Of a stretch of 10,858 nt of DNA, positions 1 to 6,515 are shown one piece after another (positions within the stretch are counted from its first letter, which is position 1; every line of letters starts with the position of its first letter). The DNA is from Terana coerulea (taxonomy: Eukaryota > Basidiomycota > Agaricomycetes > Polyporales > Phanerochaetaceae). The DNA is taken from positions 1-10,858 of the forward strand of contig JAKOGH010000554.1 of NCBI GenBank assembly GCA_024811115.1, in the 5' to 3' direction. Both the position numbers and the translations under genes were made by a program. Below the pieces are notes generated by a model that saw only the letters and a program-made list of their open reading frames with translations, was not told where the DNA came from and did not search any database.

Positions 1-1210
1 CGGATCGTCAGCAATAAGGCCCTGAAGCTGTACCGACGATGAGGTGGCAAGGCGACCGATCTTCAGAATCCCCTCGGCAAACCTCTCGGCGCTGAAGTGG
101 TCGTCGAGCTCCTCGCTAGAGCTGTGCATCTGCTCGAGCGTCGCGGAGAGGTCTGATGACGCGAGACGCAGCTCCTCGTTCATATGTACGAGGGTACCCA
201 TAGAGGCCGTGATACTGTCGAGGCTGGTCTTGTGCTTCACCACGGACCCGGTGAGAGACGCGATGTGGACCAGGTTCTGCTTGACCTTCACAAGAGCTGC
301 TTTCGCGGCCTCGGAGTTGGCGTGGGCGACTTGGTACTCTTGCCTTTTCTGCTCGATCGTGGCGTTGGAATTCGCGATGGTCTGGTTCAGCCCAAACAGG
401 TCGAGTTTGTTTGCGAGAGGGACATAATCACGCCATTTCTACAAACATAAGGTTAGGACTTGTTTGCAGGCGGCTGGGAGTCAACGAACCTTCCATGACT
501 GCTTGTTGTCACGAACACCCTCCGCGTCCTTGCGAGTCGCGTCCGCGTCAGTCATAACCTTCTTGGCAATGATCATCTTCGCACTAAGCGACAGTCAATC
601 CCCTCGTTATGTTCTAAAGGAGTATAACTTACGTTTGGTCCTTCTCTTGATTCTCCATATTCAGGCGGAAGCCCTCTGCTGCTTCCTCGATGTCCTTGAG
701 CTGAGATTGCCTAACCTCGGCGCTGCCCGCTTCCTGCTTGACTTCGGCACTGATCTAATCAGCAAACAGAGTCAGTACGAGCAATGATGATCACGAGCAG
801 TAAGAGCATACCCTTTCGCCTTCGGGTATGAGTTGGTGGGATGCGCCGCACAGAGCTTTGAAGAGAGCCGAAACGTCTGAAGCCTCAAGCTGGCAACGCT
901 GCACGTTTCTATCGATGTCCTCTTGGCGCTGAGTCACCTGATGTTTCTTCGCCTTTGCCGCCTCGGAGAGCTGAATGAGCTCATGCAAGTACTCCACCGA
1001 CGCCGTGAACTTGGACACCCCTCGCATGGCAGCCTCTGCAGGCGCCTTCAAAGAAGTGCCGATTTTGTTCTTGTACTCGGTAGCACGGGTGTTCAGCTGA
1101 GCGAGGTGCGCTGCGCTGGACGTGATGTCCTTGCCAATACGGTCCGCAACCTTGATATTTTCCTCCAGCGTGAGGGCGCTCGCAGAGGTACGCCGCGTCG
1201 ACCAGAACGG
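1..1210 (-). other. C-terminal helical / coiled-coil region of the lectin chimera
   Basis: Exons 13-16 (1210-812, 754-633, 583-490, 438-1) encode about 350 residues rich in Ala, Glu, Lys, Gln and Ser, with almost no Pro or Gly over long stretches. This is the look of long amphipathic helices and coiled coils. Examples are a segment starting LEENIKVADRIGKDITSSAA and one around NATIEQKRQEYQVAHANSEA. A short less-charged patch (KWRDYVPLANKLDLFGL) lies at the start of exon 16. I do not recognise a named family. Possible roles are oligomerisation of the lectin head or a membrane-active helical bundle, but no clear hydrophobic hairpin is visible. The frame is still open at position 1. Confidence 0.65.
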
Positions 1211-3198
1211 CTGCAAACAAGTTCAAAGTTGCGTACGGGAGAATACATTGGAAACGCATACCTTCAGCCCGTTAACGTAGTCCCCGACCGTCCCCATGAA
1301 TCCCGCTAGCGCATGCCCCTTGTATTCCCACAGCAAGGGCGAATCGCTGCCTGTACCGAACCACGGCGACTCAGAACCTGAAGGCGATAGATCTCAGCAT
1401 AACTCGGGAATGGTAGCGGTTGGGTTTACTCACCTTTCGAAGTCACGAACCGAAGGCCCTGCACGTTCTTCTCGTCGAACACCACGGATATCTGGGTGAT
1501 GTCTTCGCCCTCCTGAAGGTCGACCTGGTGGAGGTCGCCACCGTTCCCGCCATGCCAAGCGGTCGAGCTGCCGTCCGCGTACTCGAGGCGGAGAGAGTCC
1601 ACGAACACTCCAGCACGGATATAGATGGTTTTGATGAACTTTTCATCAATTCCAGGACAGTTATCTAGTGCAACGTGAGCATTGCTTGCCGATCACGGTA
1701 CGCTGCCAGCCTACCAGAGAAATGTTCGCCAACCCAGTGACCAACGTTACTTCCGGCGTTCTGAAGGTCGGCAATGGGCGTCGATTCAAGCCACTTGTCG
1801 GAGGCACCTGGGCAGATACGCTCATACAAGACCTACAACAATGGCCGTCTGAGTACGTTTGCGATTGGCGAATGGCTTACGCTTACCTGGTCTTCGCCTG
1901 TCCACATGACATTGATGTAAAAGCCAGGCTCAGTCTTGGTTTGACGGATGAACGCTGTGATATCAGCCTCCGGGAGAGAGGACTTCTTGAATGCTCCCTG
2001 AATTGCAAAATGAGCGGACATTTGAAAAAAGCGCGCTGAAGGCTTACTGAGACCAGCCTTTACCGCTGTTGCACCATTCGATGATATTGTCGTCGTCGTC
2101 CTGCAAGTAGAGACTGTAGCGCTTGAGAAAACTGATTGACTAAGGTATGCTTGACAAGCTTACCGGACTTCTAGATGATCTGTTTCCCAAGAAATCGCAG
2201 TAATGTCTCCTACGGGTGTCTTATATTCCATCGTAAACCGCTCTTCGATGTGCCTACAAATCGGTGAGTCCAACTCGAACGGTAAAGTTTAGTAGGGCTC
2301 ACCATGCAGAAGCGAATCCACCACGATATTCACGAATCTGGTAGTGCTCGTCTTGGAAGTAGACGCGGATATCCTTCAAGTCTAGTCGACACGAACAATG
2401 AGTACACGTCCACAATATGCAGCTACTTGAAAGCTGCTCACCGCTCCAAGACGTAGCGCCGATCCCGGTAAACATGGCGGCGGGGCAGAGACGGACGGCT
2501 TCCTCGTCCCACTTCCAGTTGGTCGCACGACTAAACCCAATGTCTCTCAGTGTTCTGCTCTCGCATAAACCAACGAAAGGCTTACCGGTAACAAAGCGAA
2601 CCGTCCGCACTCTGGAAAAACACGATCACCTGAGCGGCGTCAGACGAGTGCACTGCGGCGAGGTTCGTGCCAAGCAGCGCATCCTTCTGTACGAAGTCGG
2701 TGTCGGCCCACTTGTCGTTCACGCGGCGCTTCTCGCGCAGGCTGCCGTCCTCTTCTTGGTAGAAGATGGACTGCTTCCACGGTGCCCACTGTAGCAGTGC
2801 CAGTTCATCAGTATACGTCGTTCGGTGCACGAAGCGGAGGGACGTACGGCGAACGTGCACAAGCTGCTTTCGGGGCTGCACTTGAAGCGCAGGGTACCAG
2901 CATGCCAGCCATGGCCTTCGTTGGTCGCGTCTGCGAGATCAGTTATGTTAAACGCTTTGTGTTGTAGTTCAAAGAACACTGCTGCTCACCGGTCTTGTTG
3001 GAGGCGTACACCTTCGCCAAGTCCGCTTCGGAGATGTCGTTGCACGCCTCGCGGACCTCGCCATCGACCGTCTTGGTGTAGCATCGAATCCCTGCCGAAC
3101 AGACCGCGGCCGAAAGCGTGGTGGTTCTCTACGATGGTTGTAGTCAGCTTCACTCAAAGATACTGTGTGAATAATCAACGAACCAATTGAAGCGGCAT
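1..3198 (-). CDS. Two-lectin chimera: fucose-lectin-like propeller + jacalin-like domain + helical C-terminal region (partial)
   Basis: Partial gene read from 3198 leftwards and cut by the window edge. My exon chain is 3198-3184, 3128-2990, 2930-2848, 2788-2586, 2530-2442, 2381-2303, 2253-2164, 2113-2048, 1997-1887, 1832-1715, 1664-1434, 1377-1262, 1210-812, 754-633, 583-490 and 438-1. All 15 introns are 49-60 nt with GT..AG ends, and every junction but one keeps frame. About 797 residues are visible. Residues 6-320 carry six AAL-type propeller repeats, about 320-447 a jacalin-like domain, and 448 onward long charged helices. The ATG at 3198 was chosen because it joins in phase to exon 2 through a good 55-nt intron. 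No convincing signal peptide is seen, as in many cytosolic fungal defence lectins (family knowledge). A role in binding glycans of predators or competitors is inference. The one bad junction (exon 8 to 9) is one nucleotide out of frame. Confidence 0.85.
1262..1760 (-). other. Domain: jacalin-like (mannose-binding type) lectin domain
   Basis: The end of exon 10 together with exons 11 and 12 encodes about 125 residues with the jacalin signature. In order there are an IKTIYIRAG strand, VDSLRLEYADG, the HGGNGG turn, a LQEGEDITQIS strand, a GLRFVTSKG strand, and a final ALAGFMGTVGDYVNGL strand matching the usual GFxGRSGWYLDAIG. The N-terminal loop is not the usual GPWGGxGG but VGHWVGEHFSD. The ligand-loop aspartate of the last strand appears as Asn (GDYVN). 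Sugar binding may therefore be altered or lost. The fold assignment is firm; the activity is not. Confidence 0.8.
1715..3128 (-). other. Domain: fungal fucose-specific lectin-like six-repeat beta-propeller
   Basis: Six spaced repeats show the family pattern of an exposed strand followed by a DG turn and an R/E-containing strand: IRCYTKTVDGEVREA (about residues 19-33), SIFYQEEDGSLREK (86-98), VIVFFQSADGSLCYR (133-147), IRVYFQDEHYQIREY (about 180), VRLYLQDDDDNIIEW (about 230) and FYINVMWTGEDQVLYER (about 280). In AAL/AFL lectins each fucose site uses an Arg and a Glu from such strands. Repeats 1, 4 and 5 keep the spaced Arg and Glu, repeat 3 lacks the Glu, and repeat 6 is divergent. Six repeats in about 310 residues match the usual length of the family (Pfam fungal fucose-specific lectin). 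Fucose specificity itself is inferred. Confidence 0.8.
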
Positions 3199-3277
3199 CT
3201 GGAAGACTGTTATAGCGAGCTGAAAGCTGGAGTACTGGGGTGGTGGAGATGGTACGTCCACGAAGCCGGGAGAAAGT

Positions 3278-3284
3278 CTTTATG
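3278..3284 (-). promoter_or_regulatory. TATA-like element upstream of the lectin gene
   Basis: On the minus strand CATAAAG lies about 80 nt upstream of the chosen ATG (3198). A C/T-rich tract between about 3225 and 3275 follows it, typical of fungal core promoters. Spacing and composition fit, but the motif is short and could be chance. Confidence 0.3.
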
Positions 3285-3494
3285 AGCACTCAAGCCACGC
3301 AGACATGCATGATCGAACCTCCTTGCTCGCGAGCAGTAGAGAGCACCTGTCAAAGCAATAATCGGAGGGCACGATGGCCCGACACACTAGGCCGACGTAC
3401 AGATCATTGAGCGGCCGTCTAGTGCACCGACGCCGTCAGATACGAGGTACGCGATACATTCCTCGCGTTGCGCCGGCGCCGCGGTCAGATTCTT

Positions 3495-3527
3495 TCAAAT
3501 CCCCGCAGGGCTTGCGGGGGCATTTGA
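3495..3527. repeat. GC-rich inverted repeat (hairpin)
   Basis: The left arm TCAAATCCCCGCA (3495-3507) pairs with the right arm TGCGGGG..ATTTGA (3513-3527) around a 5-nt loop, with a two-base bulge (G3520, C3521). Stem length is 13 bp. It lies about 300 bp upstream of the lectin start, in non-coding DNA. The function is unknown; it could be a protein-binding dyad. Confidence 0.6.
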
Positions 3528-3924
3528 TCAGCACATGAGACGGTTTGAAGGAGGCTTCAGGCACTCACTATAGTCTTTGCTTGATGACAGCTCGGCGCTA
3601 GTGTTACTTTCCAGCCATGCATGGAATGGTCGGGATTCGAGACCCCAGACCGTGTTAGGTATGGGCGAGTAAGCCTGAAGTTGAAGGTGTGCTTAAGATC
3701 GCAGCAGCTTGTTTTCGCGAACTTCTAGCGTTCTTCCAGTGGGCGAGTATGGCGGTGGACAACGTTGTCTTCATCCGGGCTCCGCGTTGAGCCAGCAAGC
3801 GCGCGACCGACATGTCCGCTCAGCTTCTCACGCCCTCTATATGTACACTCGTTACCAGCCCGCAGGGAGCTCTTAAGAACGTACTGTGAGGGACGTTATT
3901 CTTAATAGCGACCAGCGGAAAGTA

Positions 3925-4865
3925 TTATATTGTTATGTTACGTGCAAGGTGGCTGGTTCGAGCCTACGAGTCATCATTAGCAGACTCGTTTGACATAAGC
4001 AGAAACTAAACGCACCCAAGCGTCGTCGTCCCACGGCTTAACGCCCTGACAGAGCAGCTCATACGCTTCGTCGTCCGTGAACCCGCAGTTCGCCATCCGC
4101 TGCGCGAGCAGTTCGTCGTCGTCCTCTCCGGCATCAAACAAATCGCTGTACGGCGCCGGAGTCGTCCCCCTACCCTTGCCCTTCCCTCTGCCCTTCCTCT
4201 TACCCCACTTCCCACTTCCCCTCCACGCCATCGCCCGCCCGCACCCTCTCTAGCCACGCTCAGCATCATATTCGCCGACCACGCCATGCCCGCCGCATCC
4301 ACCGCCTCCAGGTAGCTGCGCGGCAGAAACAGCGCGGGCGTGAGCGGCTGCCCCGGCTTGAGCAGCGCCACCATCTTCTCGAGGGCGACCGCGGAGCGGT
4401 CGACGGCGGCCGCGTCGAGGAGGACGCGGTGGCGCGCGAGCCAGTCCTCGTCGGTCCACGGCCCGGACGGGACGCAGGTCGTGTCGTGCGCGTACACGCA
4501 CTTCTCTGCGGAGAACTTGCAGGGGCCGTACAGGTAGAAGAGGCACACGTTGCGGCCGCTGCACGCGCGCCGGCCGAGGTCAGCACTAAATCTGCGGCAC
4601 GGCACACACATGGAGGGGGGCGGGCGAGAGAGACTACGCACAGTTTGTCGCGAAGGCTGCGGTGGTCCGGCGCGTGCCGGAACGTGCAGTGCGCGCCGCG
4701 GGCGCAGCCGTCGTGGTTGTAGAAGCGCAGAAAGTCCGGCCGGCTGGGCCTCCCGTTCGCGGAACATGTCCCGAACGTGTTCGCGAACAGCCGCCCCAAT
4801 CTAGTGGCCAGCCGTGACAATGATATTTGCCATGCGTGACCCGCTTTTGTTTGCTCCTCGGCCAT
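3925..4865 (-). CDS. CCCH-type zinc-finger protein with RG/KG-rich segment and acidic C-terminus
   Basis: Exons: 4865-4642, 4558-4016, then either read-through to a stop at 3977-3979 or splicing (intron 3964-4015) to a last exon 3963-3925. The 83-nt intron 4559-4641 has a CTGAC branch site. Finger 2 (about residues 80-99) is a complete C-x7-C-x6-C-x3-H. Finger 1 (residues 54-64) shows C-x5-C-x3-H, but its first Cys is missing in this frame. After about 60 residues comes a WRG/KGRG-rich basic stretch, then an acidic segment and a UBA-like helical end closing with PWDDDAW. The frame changes by one nucleotide near 4207-4235. CCCH fingers usually bind RNA, so an mRNA-related role is inferred. No RING finger is seen, so it is not makorin. 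The start is uncertain: an in-frame ATG also lies at 4880, and a lost base in finger 1 would put the upstream part in another frame. Confidence 0.7.
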
Positions 4866-5310
4866 TTTGGGCAGTCGCATACAGTTTGGCGCTGCCTGCA
4901 AAATCCCTCGGGCGTGCGAATCTCGACATTCACCGCTTTGCCAAGCCCGCGACGCACATAAAATCTACCAAATCTACCTCAGATATTCATCAGTGTACTG
5001 TACCGAGACCCGCGGTGCTTGACATGCCGCATTCAGACAAGGTGGCCACTTACACTGTATATAGTACTTAAGGGCGGCCGGGGCTACAAGTACTGTGAGA
5101 GCGATCACTGGATTAATACAACTGAATACTATGGGCGGCCGGCAGTATAGTACATTACTTACCGGGGAACAAAGCGAGTGTACTTAATGAGTACTGGTCA
5201 TTGGCCTTAAGAGACCCTAGTCACGACAATAGGTCACGGTGACAGCCGCCGTAATATTCGTCACCCTTGTTCGCGAACGTGTTCGCCGAACAAACCTCCC
5301 AGCCGTCCGG
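4736..5310. repeat. Pair of short inverted repeats flanking the CCCH promoter
   Basis: The copy at 4736-4789 (plus strand) and the copy at 5310-5268 (minus strand) share CCGGNCGGCTGGG, then six unrelated bases, then GTTCG..GAACA, and both end in GTTCGCGAACA. I count 22 of 31 identical positions before an 11-nt gap and the shared 11-mer. The left copy overlaps the 5' part of the CCCH reading frame; the right copy is just past the TPR stop codon. Part of the likeness comes from the self-complementary TTCGCGAA core. Confidence 0.5.
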
Positions 5311-5317
5311 ACGTTCT
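4866..5317. other. Intergenic region: CCCH promoter and TPR 3' region
   Basis: There is no coding signal in this 452-bp stretch. It contains two direct copies of GGGCGGCCGG (5072-5081 and 5133-5142), several AGTAC/GTACT strings between about 5063 and 5200, and the right copy of the inverted repeat described separately. CGG/CCG triplets are typical half-sites of fungal Zn2Cys6 regulators (general knowledge), but no specific factor can be named. Confidence 0.5.
5072..5142. repeat. Direct repeat GGGCGGCCGG x2
   Basis: Identical 10-mers at 5072-5081 and 5133-5142, 61 bp apart start to start. Both contain the palindrome CGGCCG and both have an AGTAC-type string close by. They lie 207-277 bp upstream of the CCCH ATG at 4865, so they are candidate regulator sites of that gene. 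Confidence 0.45.
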
Positions 5318-6098
5318 CTAGAAGCGGCACGGGACGGCGTTGCCCGCGTGCGCGAAGTCGGTCGTGTCGGAGAGCGTCGGCGTCTCGAGGCCGCTGTCGA
5401 CGGGCTCCTCGGGCGCAGGCTGGGCCAGCTCCTCGGGGTCGGCGTCGAAGTCGTCGGCGGCGTAGTCGCGTCCGCGCGCCCGCAGCATGCCTTGGACGAC
5501 ACGCAGCTCCTCGTGGGCTTCGGTGCAGCTTGGGTCGAGCATGTACACGACGATGGCCAGGTCTGCGGGTGCAAGCGGCGTAGGGTGAAGGAGGACTCAG
5601 GGATCCGGTAAATGATGCGTACCAATGACTGCAGACTTCAGAAATTCACGGCCCTTTCTTGCAATGCACGACGATACCGTGCCTTCACATGCTTGTTATC
5701 CCGATTCAACGCTTCTTCGGCTGCGCTTTCGGCCTCCTCATACCTTCCAGCAACGTCATGAATATTTTAAACACACGGAGTAGCCTGACATGCACCGTTC
5801 CAGCTTCAGGTATGTTGCTGCCAAGTTGTTCAGATACACCAGCCTAGGGCCGTATATCATCACCGCCTTTTCGTAGCATCCCGCTGCGTCCTCGTAGCGC
5901 TTCTCGCGAAAATGTTTGTTCCCCTAGGCATGCCGTTGTATCAGTAAACTGAGCAAGTCAAAGACCTCCAGCACCTCTACGTATACGCACTTCTTATTTG
6001 AGCTCCTCTGCGACCGCTTTCTTCTTCTCGGAGATCACAGCCCGCTTCGCTGTCCGTGTGGCCAGTCGCTGGGCCAGCTTGTCACTCGATGTGGACAT
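5318..6098 (-). CDS. Small TPR protein, carboxylate-clamp type (disrupted reading frame)
   Basis: Exons: 6098-5991, 5923-5796, 5743-5623, 5562-5318; introns of 67, 52 and 60 nt. About 200 residues: a basic N-terminal helix, three TPR units starting at GNKHFREKRYEDA, and an acidic tail ending in PCRF. The residues that in Hop-type TPRs hold the EEVD tail of Hsp70/Hsp90 are present: Lys and Asn in LKxEGNK, Asn in YLNNLAATY, and Lys and Arg in HVKARYRRA. A chaperone-adaptor role is therefore inferred. Two breaks are visible. Codon 35 is TAA (5994-5996), exactly where TPR families have Lys in the LKKEGNK motif. Near 5658-5664 one base is missing, so that RYRRAL and ARKGREFLKSAVI lie in different frames. 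This could be a pseudogene, but similar one-base losses in BRF1 point to sequence error for the frameshift. Confidence 0.75.
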
Positions 6099-6109
6099 TA
6101 AATGTGCAT
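6096..6109 (-). promoter_or_regulatory. Three-codon upstream ORF overlapping the TPR start codon
   Basis: On the minus strand ATG CAC ATT TAA (6109-6098) ends with a stop whose last A is the first base of the TPR start codon (TAATG). If the transcript starts upstream of 6109, this mini-ORF would be met first and could dampen or couple translation by reinitiation. The transcript start is unknown. Confidence 0.3.
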
Positions 6110-6286
6110 GCCAGGCGGCAGAGACGGCCCAGACCTAGCTAGAGAGAGTAAGATGCAAGTTACAGCCTGTGATGCGGTATACCAGAGCAGCTGGCAGCCT
6201 GCAGGCCGCAGCGCGTTATTAAGTAGGAGGCAATTGGGGAGCGTGGCCACTGGCAGTTAGCCGCGCGCTGAGTACCTCTGAATGAT

Positions 6287-6310
6287 CACGTGAACGCGAT
6301 TCTCCACGTG
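6287..6310. promoter_or_regulatory. Tandem CACGTG E-boxes upstream of the TPR gene
   Basis: Two perfect CACGTG palindromes at 6287-6292 and 6305-6310, 18 bp apart, lie about 190-210 bp upstream of the TPR start at 6098. CACGTG is the core site of bHLH factors such as Cbf1, Pho4 and USF (family knowledge). Binding here is inferred. Confidence 0.45.
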
Positions 6311-6405
6311 CTGCTTTCCCGCGAACGCGCGAGCGGCGACAGCTTGAGCACGGAAAGTCTGGAAGCAAAGTAGCGGGTGGCAAAAAAAGCGCGATTTGAA
6401 ACTTG

Positions 6406-6411
6406 TTTATT
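6406..6411 (-). terminator. Candidate polyadenylation signal AATAAA
   Basis: AATAAA on the minus strand, about 105 nt past the stop codon (6516-6518) of the membrane-protein gene. The position suits a 3' UTR of ordinary fungal length. Fungal poly(A) signals are loose, so this is only a candidate. Confidence 0.35.
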
Positions 6412-6515
6412 CGGAGAATAGCTATGAGTCTACGGCAGAGAGAGAGAAACAGGTGTTAGCTCGTGGGGCACCAGCCTGGCACAACCATAACCTTGAGTGA
6501 CATGTCAAGCATCAC

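Larger units (their letters stand above)
3199..3924. other. Intergenic region between the CCCH and lectin genes
   Basis: This 726-bp stretch has no open frame with codon bias or splice structure that I could link to a gene. It should hold the promoter of the lectin gene (right of 3198) and the 3' region of the CCCH gene (left of 3925). The only clear structure is the hairpin at 3495-3527. Two short T-loop-like strings (near 3633 and 3953) have no accompanying tRNA cloverleaf. Confidence 0.6.
6099..6515. other. Intergenic region: TPR promoter and 3' region of the membrane-protein gene
   Basis: No coding signal is seen in this 417-bp stretch. It holds two CACGTG boxes (6287-6292, 6305-6310) on the TPR promoter side and an AATAAA on the minus strand (6411-6406) that fits the 3' end of the gene to its right. 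Confidence 0.5.

Noticed and set aside
44..1309. Several plus-strand frames of 60-140 codons across the left region
   Set aside because: They lie antisense to the well-spliced helical exons of the lectin gene and show no family resemblance.
3630..3650. GGGATTCGAGACCCC, another T-arm-like string
   Set aside because: The stem pairs imperfectly and no cloverleaf can be built on either strand.
3946..3972. T-loop-like string GGTTCGAGCC suggesting a tRNA 3' end
   Set aside because: No matching acceptor, D or anticodon arms upstream; the sequence is better explained as the last exon and intron boundary of the CCCH gene on the minus strand.
3977..4865. Makorin-type E3 ligase assignment for the CCCH protein
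   Set aside because: No RING finger Cys/His pattern is present between or after the two CCCH fingers.
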